Shown here piece after piece: positions 12,196 through 23,738 of a stretch of 64,000 nt of DNA. Both the position numbers and the translations under genes were made by a program. Position 1 is the stretch's first letter. Each line of letters opens with the position of its first letter. The stretch is from Hymenopellis radicata (lineage: Eukaryota; Basidiomycota; Agaricomycetes; Agaricales; Physalacriaceae), in assembly GCA_015501595.1 (NCBI GenBank), contig JADNRX010000031.1, forward strand, positions 124,001-188,000, read 5' to 3'. The notes under the pieces are model-generated. The model did not search any database and was not told where the DNA came from. It worked only from the letters and a program-made list of their open reading frames with translations.

Positions 12196-13207
12196 CTAGA
12201 TGAACAAAGAGGCTAATACAAGGCCTCCAATCGCGGTAGCGACACCCTCCAACCTGGACACAACGCGGGGGGCATCAGAAGAGTCCATGCCGGAGCTGGA
12301 GATACCACCAGCAGCCTGGACGGCGCTGTTGAGGAAGCCCGCGCCGCAGACGGACGAGATGCCCGAGTACAGCGCCGCCTGTCCGCTCATCAACGCACTC
12401 TGGGCAAGACCGGGACCATAAGGAATCTTGGCCTCAAAGTCCATGTACGCAGACATGATGTTGGACGTGCAGGTCGTGCAGAGCGTAGAGGCAGTGCCTG
12501 ACCCGTTAAGGAAAAGGTATACGAGGTTGCTGTTCGCCCAGGTGGTTGCGTTAGGGGTTGTGACGGTTACGTCTGCGCGGCGGGAAATGGAGGAGGCGGT
12601 GGTGGTGAGGTAATCCTCTAGAGTGGATACGTCGACCGACGAGGAGCCCGCGTACGCCTTGACGCCCGCTGAGACGGATGCCGAGCTGTTGCTGGACGCC
12701 GACTGGACAAGGCAGTAGTTGCCGCCGTCGTTCTTGGTGCATAGAGCGTTGTGGAAGGGGACTATGGCGTAGAGCGTGTCGTAGGTGAGGACAACCTGGG
12801 CTATGGGCTCGCTGGTCAGCTCCTGGGGGCACGCCGCGGAGAACTCGGTGAGCAGAGGCCGCACATCGGTGTCGCTGCACGACGAGGCGCACAGAGTATC
12901 GAGCGTCTTGGTTATGCCAGACACCGTCGGGGTGTCGGTAAAGTTGCCAGGGGAATATGCGGATGAAGCAGACACCATCGAGTTGGCACACTTGTCCAGC
13001 GTTGTATCCGAATTCAGTTTGTTCAAAAACGTTTTGCAGGTACTGCTGGCTGCGCTGGGAATAAGGGCATTGGCTGTCGACGTCGATGACTATCGGAAAA
13101 TCGGGAGAAATTTAGAAAAAATCCGGAAAATGGAACGGTAGAAGATGGCGCACCTGGGCGTAAGCTGCAGTCGTGAGCAAGGAAAACACTGCGAGAGAGG
13201 CAATCAT
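12196..13207 (-). CDS. Secreted Cys-containing protein, probably GPI-anchored
   Basis: Two exons, 13207-13154 and 13089-12196, with a 64 bp intron, give about 315 residues. Exon 1 is a textbook signal peptide (MIASLAVFSLLTTAAYAQ) ending exactly at the intron. The mature protein has repeated single cysteines (SSTCKTFLNKLNSDTTLDKC, TLCASSCSD, ACPQ, LCTKNDGGNYCL, TLCTTCTSN), Ser/Thr-rich stretches and a hydrophobic C-terminus (IGGLVLASLFI) after small residues, as in GPI-anchored fungal wall proteins. The cysteine layout resembles the DUF7729 family of fungal extracellular proteins; that assignment is from memory and tentative. A role at the cell wall or surface is inferred. The gene sits alone between two convergent Oxa1 copies. 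Confidence 0.8.
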
Positions 13208-13582
13208 GGTGGTGGTGGTGTTAATGAAAGGTAGAAAAAGAGTGGACGAGTTGGTAGCCAACGACGACGAGAACAACGGCGAAGATGGGCGTTTCGATGA
13301 CAAGGTAGGTGATCGGACACAAGGTTTGATGTGTCAACATTCGGTGGCGTGGGAACTTGTGTACCCTTGGCACGGCACAGGATCACCGAAGAATTCAAGC
13401 TGGAGGATTTGCGTTTAAACTGCGCAGGATTCGCGGAGCTGCGCGAACATAACGCGAACTGATTCAGATATCTTATAGCAGTGGATAAAGTACTTATAAC
13501 CCCCGTCAAGATTTACAGTTACTGTTTAGAACCTCACGCATATGACCGTTTCATCACGCTGACCTGGTTCCTGTCTTGTCAA
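13208..13582. promoter_or_regulatory. Upstream region of the secreted-protein gene
   Basis: About 375 bp between the start of the secreted-protein gene and the inner edge of the right arm. It should hold that gene's promoter. No specific element was recognised. Confidence 0.3.
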
Positions 13583-13640
13583 AAAGTAGAGGAAAGGAGC
13601 AAGTCAGAAGGTTATCCTATTTCAACAGGCAATGCTACAA

Positions 13641-15148
13641 TCATCGTCGACGAGGTTTCTTTGTAGTAGCAACAGCCTGGGTGGGCTGGAAAAACCACGC
13701 TTTAAAGTCCCCCCAAGCCTCCTTCGCGTTTGGCCCAATAGCCCGCAAGCTGGGGAGGAACGGAACATAGTACCTTGGAGCAAGTCCAAGCCGTGCCCTC
13801 ACTGCAGGATGACGCAGAATAAGCGACTGCGCCTGCATTACGCCCGCTGTGGCCATGATGTATATCCCAACGCCCTCAAGTCGGAATATCAGCGCTCTGC
13901 ATTTCGTTACCGAAAGAACAGAAGCAGACACTCACCGATGTACCACCGACAGCCCAAAACGAGAATGGGATCACAGCCGGAAGAACAAAACTCAGTAAAT
14001 CCATCCGCTTTAGGTATCCTTCAGTCCCCGGGTCGCCGAGTGCAGCCTGACAAGGATTCATATCAAGATTGCTCATGAAGAGTGCAAGAGTGCGCACCCT
14101 GATAGCTACAAACGTCATCCCGCCCATCCCAGCACACATCCAACCCGGTGCAGTAGCCGACATATCCGGTAGCAGCCAGAATCCGCTATACTGCGCCACC
14201 TGAGGGACATTCCAAACGACACGCGCCGTGGCATAGAACGTTGCAAATGACCATATGATGGGCACACCGCCACTCAATATGGCTTTGCTCACACTATACC
14301 CCGAGTCTTCCAAAAGCTTCTGTGTCTTCCTAGCCGCCGCAGATTGCACAAGGACATCGTGCCGCTTGCCGGCCTCCTTGATCTTGGCCTGCTCAACCTC
14401 CAACTGCGGTCGGATAGCAGTCATCCGACCGCTGAGCTGCAGCGCCTGGATGCTTAGTGGGACGACGACGAGGCGGGCGATGACGGAAGAGGCGAGGATC
14501 GTCCAGAACCAGGGCATGCCGACGGAGATGTGGAGGAACTGGATGACATAGCGGAAGAGGGCGGCTGGTGTCCAGCCCATGAGACCCATTGACGCGAGGT
14601 CGCCGTATTGGAGAGGAGCGGTGGCAGCCATGATAGCGTCCGCGGACACGTCTGGAAGGGATGATGCAACGACATCTACGGCGGACGAGGGAGATACTGA
14701 TACGACTTCCGTCACGGGCGTGCTGCTAGCGGCTTCAGTTATGGGTGGAGAGGGCGTGCCGCTGGTAGCTGCTACAGCTTCATCTGCTGCTGGTGGTAAT
14801 GTGGAAGGTTCTGGAGGAGTAGCAATTTCTGAAGGGGGTACAGCAATTTCCGAGGGAGGTGCAACGGTCTCTGGTGTAGGTTCTGGCGTCTTTTTAGAAA
14901 AGATGTTGAATCCAAAAGCGTGTGGACGCGTGGTAGAGAATGGACGCGTTGCCAGCAAACTCCGAACTGCGTGGCTCGGCTGCGTGCTCCTGCAAAGCTG
15001 CCATGACGTGGTGAATTAAGACGACCCACAAAGCGTGATGCGCACCTGTCTAATAGGAAAATTCCGGCTGTCTGAGTTAGTTAAGATAGAGCAATGAATC
15101 TGGTTGGACACGTACCTCAAAGTCGAAAAGCGAACATTTGTCCGACAT
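13641..15148 (-). CDS. OXA1: Mitochondrial Oxa1/YidC insertase, right copy
   Basis: Exons 15148-15116, 15071-15046, 14989-14098, 14046-13936 and 13874-13641 give about 431 residues. Intron positions match the left copy. Exon 1 is 12 bp longer and in frame (MSDKCSLFDFE against MSDKCFE), which supports the inferred short 5' exons. The presequence-like N-terminus, the Pro-rich linker and the YidC/Oxa1 core with its hydrophobic helices are all kept. The linker lacks one of the short Ala/Ser/Thr-Pro repeats seen in the left copy, and the tail has one alanine fewer. Substitutions are mostly conservative and there are no frame breaks, so both copies appear to be under constraint. Most fungi need only one Oxa1, so redundancy or subfunctionalisation is possible. 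Confidence 0.9.
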
Positions 15149-15530
15149 CGAGAACTATTAAATGGTCATTAATACGGAATAAAACAACGGGTCGATTAGA
15201 CGGAAGGAACACCTTGACATGCAAAGCCTCCCGGCAGATGATATCCCTCGGATGTTCTGCATTTTGGCAGCACCCGCCCAAGCCCGCTGAATCTAAACGT
15301 GGTGGATCGGAAGGAAAAATTGGATGGCCACGTGATCGAAGGTCATTTCCGAAAATAGATGGACAGGGCACTCTTCCTTCTTCCAGGACATTGACCTGCT
15401 AACGACCCAGCTATAAATATCGTTCATGGCCGCGCCTGAAGGATATGTCAAGTTACAGGCTGAATCGATAACCCTACATGTGATCTCAATCTCCAATATG
15501 CATAATTCGCTACTTATCCTGGCTGGTGTA
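15149..15530. promoter_or_regulatory. Region between Oxa1 right copy and the relic
   Basis: Upstream flank of the right Oxa1 gene. Most of it aligns with 9420-9685 of the left arm and should carry the promoter. The stretch at about 15425-15525 is specific to the right arm. No gene was recognised. Confidence 0.4.
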
Positions 15531-16040
15531 GGAAACGATGACTCTACATTCCTCATTATAACTGACGTGGAACTTACGCCACTTTCGAGTGGTGGCTTTG
15601 CTCTTTCTCCAAAGTCGTCTGGACGGCATCAACTGCCGTGCATGGGCGTGCTAATGAAGATCGAGGAGACCATAGCGGTTCGTTGGTGCAACGACTATGC
15701 GGAAGTACGTCGAGGATTGTGGGGTATGTCGAATCCAGTATTGGCCTGTTCCTTGTTGCTGATTGTACAGAAGTGTTTGTGGCAAGGGGCGATGCGATAT
15801 TCGTGGCCCCGTAGACTCTGGTTGATTCTGGCTATCAATGCGCTGCAAATAATTTCCTTGGTATACATGCAAGTCTTTTTCATCTAAAGTCTCAATTTTG
15901 TTGGAGATTTCTTGACCTGAGCTCAGACTTCTGGAGTTCTCTCTCTGTCGGTCCACGTGCAGACATAAAATGCTCTTCTTTTTCTGGTCCGGGCTTTTTC
16001 GACAAATCGAATGGCATTACAGCTTACTGTGTTCTTCGAC
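15531..16040 (+). pseudogene. Relic of the uncharacterised tandem family, right arm
   Basis: Mirror partner of 8395-8907. After an intron-like GTGTAG it reads LSSGGFALSPKSS, IEETIAVRWCND and YAEVRRGLWG, collinear with HGGFALVPKT, IREVRTTRW and IEVRQGLWRG in the intact member at 33467. A GTATGTCG donor and a GATTGTACAG acceptor then give EVFVARGDAIFVAP before a stop. The 5' exons and the long last exon are missing. The two arm relics have different disabling changes, so decay went on after the duplication, though the gene was probably already damaged before it. Confidence 0.72.
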
Positions 16041-16090
16041 TCGCCATACTGCTCTAAGGTAATATATCCGTGTTCATGCAGCTTTGATTC

Positions 16091-17104
16091 CTACTTCGCC
16101 AACCTCTGCCTCTCCTCCTTCTGATAATTCTCAACGAGATCTCTACTCTTCTGAATACCCGCCTCAATCCCATTCTTCAGAACCACAACATCAGCAACGG
16201 TCGTCATCAGGCGATAGCCCGCCTTGAACTTGTCGACGATGCTACTCTCCGCCGACACGAACCCGACAAGAGGCTTGCCGTACTGGCGCGCAAGGGACTC
16301 GACGCACTCTATGGCTTCCGCGACGCGCTTGGGATCATTGCCCAGGTCATTTCCTAGATCAGTAGGACCAATCACTGAAACAAACAAGTCAAGTCAGTGT
16401 CAATGTTACGCTCGTCACGAATGGCGGCCTCACTAATAGCGTCTACACCCTCAATCTGCAGAATCTCCTCAAGATTCTCCACGCCCAATCCGCTCTCGAT
16501 CTGAGGGATGACAGCACAATGGTCGCTCGCGACGTCCATCCAGGTCTTTCCCTCCGGAGCGGCCAGTTGGGCTCCAGGGAAGACTGTGAACATGGTTAGC
16601 ACCTCAACGACGCGCCGACTGGGGTGTAACTTACGGACGAACGGCGCGAAGGACCGGTTTCCTTGCGGAGGGAACCTCGCGACCGCGATTGACGCGCGCA
16701 CCTGGGCGGGAGTTTCGGAGTGGGGGATGATAATGCCACCCGCGCCCGCGTCGAGTGCCCATGTAACCCAGTCATGCGCGTACGATGGGACGCGAACGAC
16801 AGGGATGATGCGGCCTTGGGAGTACATCCTCAATGTTTGGATCTGTGGTGGCTCACGATCAGCAGACGCTCAAAAGGAGGAGGAGAATGTGTACCATCTC
16901 AGCCATGAGCGTCGGCGACATTGGAGTATGCTCTCCGTCGAAGACCACCCAGTCGACGTTGGTGGCTGCGACGACCTTGCAGATGTCTACGGATGGAAGA
17001 CCAGCCCAATACCCGAAAAGGGCAGTGTCGTTCTCTATGGTGTCAGCGATGGCCTGGCGCAGGTTGGGTGACTGGCGTATGTGAAGAGCGTTATATCGGT
17101 CCAT
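16091..17104 (-). CDS. HpcH/HpaI-type aldolase, right copy
   Basis: Exons 17104-16895, 16842-16635, 16583-16434 and 16374-16091 give 283 residues. Exon and intron lengths are identical to the left copy. The signature segments are kept: GEHTPMSP (DAEHTPLS in the left copy), PVVRVPS, PQIESGLG and MIGPTDLGND. Substitutions are scattered, for example GFVSAESS for GSPSAESG and QKSRDLV for QTGRDLV. Changes next to the catalytic histidine (VFDGEH against VVDAEH) could alter substrate preference, but that is inference. There is no frame break, so both copies appear functional. Confidence 0.9.
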
Positions 17105-17838
17105 GTTGAGTCTAGGTACGATGAAAAGGAATATAACTTAGAGGAGAGATAGTAAACTCTAGCTTGAGCTACAGACCTTATATAGGTATAGATTATTTCA
17201 ACTTGCTTTACAATCCGATTAGTAAGACTAGGTGGCGAATGCCTACATGTTTATCAGCATTGTGTCCTTGTATGCAGAGAGCGGAGTAGTCGCCTGGTTC
17301 TATTTCAAAAGGATTCTCATAGCCCACCGAGGGCCGAGTTACTGTGCTATTAATGAAGTAGTTGGTTGACTCTCAGCCGCGAGCTGAAGTTGGCATACCT
17401 GCCTGATATGTACTAAGTAGTAAAAGCAATTGCGCCGCTCAAACCACTCAAACCTTGAGTATGTTGAAGAGTCAAAGGCTCTTCAGCGATAAATAATTTG
17501 CGACCTTGCGGGCTCAGTCGGATCCTGTGAGTAGGCTTCAATGATAACCCCCGCCGCTTTGAACCAAATTCGCTTACTCAGCTCTGATAGATATCTAGAA
17601 TGTAAGCTTCGAGCTTTCTTCAGAGTTCGATTACAAATACTCTTGGAGACGTGTATGTGCACTAGTGTTCTTCTTACGACGTTCTGCGCCACAATCGCAA
17701 ACGCGCGAAGTTTCACGATTCACGCTGATTCACGGCGCCGATGCCAGACTGTTATATCAAGCGAGAGAGGACTACCGTGCACTTGAGTTCATCCTGTTGA
17801 GAGAGCTCCTATGTTACGAAGTACTAGCTTTCTTGGGC
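17105..17838. promoter_or_regulatory. Upstream part of right arm
   Basis: Corresponds to 6650-7368 in the left arm. It contains the aldolase promoter and about 600 bp of diverged non-coding sequence. No gene was recognised in either copy. Confidence 0.4.
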
Positions 17839-20800
17839 GGGGTTCGGGAGACGCCGTGGCCAGCCAAGTCCCACACGAAGACCGAGAACAGCCGAGAACC
17901 GGTGACAGTGCAAAGCATTTCCTCCTTGAGACCCTACAGCGAGGTTGAAAACTCCTCGCTGTCAACCTACGGGCCGACGCTATATACTTAGTTTATAGCG
18001 GAAAGCCGTTAACGTACCTCAAAAATAAAATAAAAAAAGGTTGGCGCCACATCACATGACGGATATCAAATTGGACAACATACGCAAGCAACATAGCACA
18101 GCTTTTCTTATTCGATGTCCCTTCCAGTCATCATTGTCGTTACCCGGGCAGTCTCTGCTATTACTCTAAATTCGTCTATGCTACTTGACAAAAAGGCATC
18201 CACCGATGACTATGGTTGTGCAATCAGTTATCTATACAGATGGCTACACCGCACGCGCGCCATCTCCGAGTCCTCCCAATGCTCTTTCAACGCGACCTGC
18301 CAAGTTCGCAGGTATAAATGTGTCTTTTCACCCGACTCTAATCCGTGTTCATCCGCAATTCTAACGAAAACGTGTAAAGTAAGCCTATATCAATGTTTTC
18401 TCATGCTCCTCCATAATTCGCACAGAACTTTCTTCCTATACTCCAACTACATTCTACAAATGCCCCATGTTGGCCGGGCGATTCGTCAAAAATCACTTGG
18501 CATGCGTGCCGTCCTCGAGGGCGAAGCAGCTTCCTACATTCATCGTCATTTTCCTCGGTCCGTGTCCCCGAAGTCTACTGTCTCCTCACCTTCATCCGTC
18601 GTCGGACTCGCATAGTACGTACGCACTATCTATTGCCTCCACGTGAAAATATGAGTGAGCCGTGGCGGCTGCGCTGCTATAGGTTAGCGAGTGGTTTTCT
18701 GTGTGGTGCCTACTACTGATTTCTCCAATCACCTGTAGTGTGCAATTGAATCAACAATCAGTGTCGCAGGGTGGTAAGTAACTTCTCAATTATGCGCTTT
18801 CCGTCGGAACGCCGCCAGTAGAATGACGAGCTTCGCATGTGCGTGTGTGGGTCACTTTGAGGGCAGGGATAATATGAGGTGAGAGATCTTTGCGGACAGT
18901 AACAGAAAGTTCGCACGCGGTTTTGATGCCGGCGAGTACACGAGCTGAAATGTTAGGACCAGCAAGGGCTACGCCGACGGTAGTCGGCATTTTACGAGTT
19001 CTGATTATGAGCGCCACATAGGGCTGCTGATTGATTCTTACTAGGCCAATCGTCTCGCTGGATCATAAAGTCCACTGCACAGTCGAGGCCTCCATATTAT
19101 CCTAATAGCGGAGTCCGTTCTGTGTCATCAAATCAAACCTTAGCTGGAAATGAAGGCGATATTCTTGTCGACCTCTTTTCGTGGAGAAAACCTTACTCGC
19201 GATTCTGCTTGGATCAATTGGATAGGGCCGTTTGGTTCCGATGCTACCTTCGGACTTCTACCCTCCGACGTTCGAAGGGTTCGACGGTCAACAGTCCATT
19301 TCCGCCCATGACTGATATGTCATGGAGGCTTTGTTCTGGGTATGAAATTTTGGGGGGGTTAGCGCGTCGTTATCCCGTGCTTCGTGGCTGGGAACCAGCG
19401 TTAACTTTCAGTGGTTCATTTCCTACGTAAGTGTCATGAACTGAGGCGAATGGGTATGTCGTCAGGGAGCAAGGTAAGTCCTCGCTATTCATCAACTCTA
19501 AACGTATTGCGCAGGCTGACTAAATACCTTCAGGCAAAGGCCGGGACGTCCGATGTTCAGCGTTCAAACCCGCCGTAAGGCCAGCAACGCCGGAATGCAC
19601 ACACGGTCTCTTCCGTTCTACACAGTGGAGCTCTCGTAAGAAGAGTTTCTTCAACTGCTCGTATGGTGAAGTGGCCTCGGTCAGCGCCTTATATGCACAC
19701 ACGGTCGTATGACCTCTGGGAGGCAGAGTAGTTTGTATGCATGTCAGCAGGTTTGATACATTCGCCCATCATGCAATGACGACCACATCTGGCATGCCAC
19801 GTCTGCACCCAGCGCAGCAAGGGAATTCCCCAGCCGCTCGCGCAACGTGTCTACGCCACCACTCTGTCCCCAGCCCGTCGTTAACCACTGCAACTGCCTA
19901 TTAAATGCAGTGACACACTATATGATCGGCCAAGAGCCCAACTTTACTCGCACTGGCGCAGGTTTACCACACACCCGTGCGTAAGCACCCCTCCCCACCT
20001 CTGTCCTCCCCCATTTCTCATTCTGGTTCTGTTCCCGTAACACGCCAGGGAACGTGGAATGCTAATCGCGGAGTGCATCTTCCGGAAGCTACTAGGCCGT
20101 GAGTCATCTCACGCCGCTCCGCGACAGTCGTATCCCACTCATTCATCTAGCAGGAGAGGTGCACTGATTGAAACGGACGACGGCGACCTTGTTCTTTCCT
20201 CATCCGGGTCCGATCGAAAGGCACTGTACCTCGAGTCCCTGCCATACGTCCGCTCAGTGTCCGAATAGGTGTGCTAGGGAACCGTGAGGTAATGATACTG
20301 AAGCAGCAGCAACAACAACACTCACGTCTCGCTCCTTTTCGGGCCAGCTCTTCCGTTACTTGCCACGTTTACTATACTTGACATGGCCTGCGTCCGATGG
20401 GTTTCCCGGCGCCACGTTGAGTTCAATTCACTCCTTGGTGTTGAGACGAGTCGCGACCTGCGCGCGGAAGAACCGTTGGTGGTAACGGCCCCCGACGCCT
20501 GTCTGAGTAGCTCAGCTACCGCTTCTATTACGCCGTGGCGTCTGTGCAAATCGTCTTCTCTTGATTTCTATATTTACGCATGTCGATAGTCTGGTCGCGT
20601 GTTGCTCGAAAGCGTTGTTTATCTCGGCGTTCGAATGGAATGTCGTAACCTCATGTTTATTCGATCGACGTTTCCTGAAGGTACTAGCTTCAGCGGCGAA
20701 CAGACCGTCAAGGCGTGATGCCAACATTTGGCGCGTCTGGATGGCTGCGATTACGTGTGTCCTGGTTTCATTTCACTGCTCAATAAACGCTGGAAACTCT

Positions 20801-20979
20801 TTCAAGGCTAGTCCCCGAGCGCGGCTAGCTAGAAGAGGCTCTGTCGGGTCGCTCATTACTACGCAATTACAGTACACCATCGAGTAAAGGGCTGAAGTAA
20901 ATTAGGTACCAATTAAACTAAGCAGAGTTCGATAGTAGAAAAGGGTGCCACATGAATAATACGTCTATGCGATGGGTGA
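17839..20979. other. Long stretch without recognised gene
   Basis: About 3.1 kb. Open frames up to 166 codons exist (for example 18115-18615 plus) but lack recognisable domains, plausible splice partners or a coding look. I found no transposon ends, tRNA or clear gene relic. Confidence 0.4.
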
Positions 20980-22932
20980 TCACTTTTGGGACTCTGGATC
21001 TTCCCGCTTGCGCATGCTGAAGATGCCTTTGAAGGCCGGGCTGCCGGGCGCGATGCAGCTTCTCCAAGTTCCGACCCAGGAGTTGCCGTAGTGTAAATAG
21101 CCCTCGAAGATGCGCGAATCGAACGTCGTATCCCAGGAGTTCTTCTACACGAAAACAAAGACGTAAGAGATCCGTTCACAAGGACGAAAGGAGTGCACCC
21201 AGTACCGGTTGTCTCCGCATGACAATCTTTCCATCTCTCTTGACGCGTCCATAGAAGTTGTACGCCCCCCAAGCGTCGGCATGTTCTTCCGTCGTCTGCG
21301 TGTCGGATAATTATCAGTTTGACAGCTACTCCACTGAATGGAAGAGGGAACACACCTGCCCAATGATGAGACAATCCAGCGCCTGGTCAGGGTGCCGCCA
21401 AGCGAAAGACTCTGAATTGTGTGCGATATCCTGTCGGCAATCGGAGCCCTATTTCATTCCGTCAGCCGTTAATTAAAGAAAAGTCGGAGTGAAAGAGTCA
21501 TACTTTGTAAGCGCCTGCACATAGTGATTGATGTGCAACGTCCCATTTGAATGGGTCTTCATCGCTCATGTGCCCCCAAGTCACAGGGAGCGTGGGGGTG
21601 AAGCAGAGATGAACAGACAGCGAGCACTGCATTGGATGTTGGGAGATGAAATCCGGGCTAGCGGCATCAGAAGGTGCGCTGAGAGAACTCTCATTTGTGT
21701 CTGGAAGAATCAACGGGGAGATCTATCAGAAGATCTTTAGTTACAACGGCGGTCAGAGAATGAAAAAAGGAAGCGTACAAGAAGAGCCCCTTCCCATAGC
21801 CCTTGAAGGTTGTTCTGAATGTAGCTGTACACGCTCGGAGGCTGGGTGTACGGAACATGAAGGCGAGTTAGACAGGGATCATGGTGCTGCTGGAATCCCC
21901 GCGTGTGTGAAGCGGTCGCACCGGCTGCAGCCCCTTCGGCCCGCTGAGCTAACGAGGTGGAAGGCAGCGTCTCGGCGAAAAGTGGCGTCCTGAACGACGC
22001 CATGGCGTTGTAATCCTCCAGAGTTGGACCCGACCGTTGCGTGGCTATAGCTGCGGCTCTATCCGCGGCAGGTCCAGCGCGCAAAGAGGAACATGGGTTT
22101 GTCTGAGCGCGAAGCACAAAGTAATGGCCGCTGAGGAAACGGGAGGACATTGTGGACGAGGTCTTTGCTTTTGCGAATAGAAGACAACATGCGAGGAAGA
22201 GGTTTCGGCGCGTGTCGAGTCAAACACGTGCTTCACGCTCTTACCAGAGAGCTCCTCCTACCAAAAGGTGTTAGTCTGAGAACATCAGGGTGGAGCTGGT
22301 ATCGTGCCTTGTCCACGGCGAGAGGTCGCAGGATGCCCAGCAACTCCTCGCGTGCTTCTTCGCTCATTCGTACGATATCGTCTATAATAAATCAGTACGT
22401 GTATTGCAAGGTCCCCGCGTCCAGACCCGATGCTCACCTCTCGTTATCGTCAAGGCCAGCAACCAGGTAGCGAGATTGCGACAGGCCATCCGAGCTTCGC
22501 GTTGGTTTCGGTCATCCGTTCGGGCGCTGTACGTTCTGAGCACTTCCTCGATGAATGCGGAAAAGCCAGCGGCGGCGAGATGAGACGCGTTAAGGGACCC
22601 TCCTTCCAAGACCAGGCCGTACGCTGTCCATAGAGCTTCGGGTAACGCCTGAACGGAAAGGTCGCCGCGTCTAATTCTCCGGAATAGACGGAGGCGTTGG
22701 ATGAGTTCCGCAGCGATAGCTGAGTCGGCGGAACACCCTGGCGGAGAAATGGCACGTCGAATATCTGTCGAGATATGGAGGCGTAGACGTGGGGATTGTA
22801 TGCGATGGAGAGTTGGTCATGTACCGTTCGACATGTTAGCATCAGGTGCAGCAAGTCAGCCAGTGACTGGGAGCTGGCGATGATGCCAACCTGTTCGAGG
22901 ATGTCGGTGGGGAGTGTTGCGAGAGAGGCCAT
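20980..22932 (-). CDS. F-box-type protein with conserved C-terminal module (frame break in exon 1)
   Basis: The ATG at 22932 starts an F-box-like helix pattern (LATLPTDILEQVGIIASS, then LMLTCRTVHDQLS and NPHVYASI). In this basidiomycete family a region like ELIQRLRLFRRIRRGD, then ALWTAYGLVLEGG, follows. Both are present, but in a different frame, so about one base appears to be missing near 22760. Later exons are well conserved: DDIVRMSEEAREELLGILRP after the intron 22382-22437, LQGLWEGALL, FAWRHPDQALDCLIIGQ, DAWGAYNFYGRVKRDGKIVM after the intron 21296-21355, and WDTTFDSRIFEGYLHYGNSW after the intron 21145-21205. F-box proteins usually recruit substrates to SCF ubiquitin ligases; that role is inferred. 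The conserved 3' end argues for a sequencing error or a very recent break. Confidence 0.75.
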
Positions 22933-23738
22933 TCTGGTGGGGGTTGGGATGGACGGTCGAGCGAAACGCCTTCATTTATAGTCCTGGAGGGTGTGTACCG
23001 AAAACGGAATTATGAGTTCGAGTTATCGAATAAATCATACGCGTGCTGCTGTTTCGCAGCTATCAAACGCGATGAGTCGCCGACTTGCTGGTCCTCGAAG
23101 GTTGTTTGGCGTGCCTGGGGCAGATACTGAAGCCAAAGCCAAATATTCGGAAGTAGCGTCTTTCCTCGGACGCGCCATTTCCATCGCCTTTAATGTTATT
23201 TCTAGACATGCCATTCAGAATGACCGGAACAACATGTAAATCAATGCCTTACAAGTTACGATGTCGTCAGGACGGGAACGGTAATTATCTGGACTGGAAA
23301 TTTCTTAGCGCCACCGTTTCCGGAGATAAGGGAACTGGACCTGGGGTGTTCAAAGAAGTCCCGTTTCAGCTGTGCACCATAACGTTATAACGTGCCCAGT
23401 CTCAACAAATCGATCATGGGGGATTTGGTTAGGATTTCTGTTGCCCTGAAGAACAATGATCTCGATATAAGTAAAGTAAGGGTCTCGCCAGATCTTGACA
23501 AACCGAACTCATTTCCGACAGGGCCAAATTAAGACCATATCTTCGCCGGCATTTTTAACTAGTCTGTTAGCTGGTTCACCGAACAATTCGATCGTATCGG
23601 GAAGAGGAACGAAGGGTTCGACGCGTTGACGTCGGTACCTTGACGCTAATCCACGCACGGTGCTTGTATATGTTCAACAACAGATGGCATTTTCCTAAAA
23701 ACACAAATGTACAGCGGTACAGTTCTTTTTCTCACATG
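22933..23738. other. Intergenic, no gene recognised
   Basis: About 0.8 kb between the F-box-type gene start and the eEF1B 3' end. Only short frames are present. The part next to 22932 should hold the F-box gene promoter. Confidence 0.35.

Larger units (their letters stand above)
11271..13582. other. Single-copy centre of the inverted duplication
   Basis: About 2.3 kb separate the two arms. It holds the gene at 12196-13207 and its promoter. The part from 11271 to 12195 has only short frames and no recognised gene; it should include the 3' ends of the two convergent transcripts. Confidence 0.7.
13583..17838 (-). repeat. Right arm of large inverted duplication
   Basis: Reverse complement of 6650-11270. 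The inner edge lies just past the Oxa1 3' end (about 13583) and the outer edge at about 17838 (the AGCTTTCTTGG end). It contains Oxa1, the family relic and the aldolase in mirrored order. Many substitutions and small indels separate it from the left arm, more in non-coding than in coding parts, so the duplication is not recent. Confidence 0.93.

Noticed and set aside
18115..18615. A 166-codon open frame on the plus strand
   Set aside because: No recognisable domain, odd composition for a fungal protein, and no splice partners. It is probably a chance frame.
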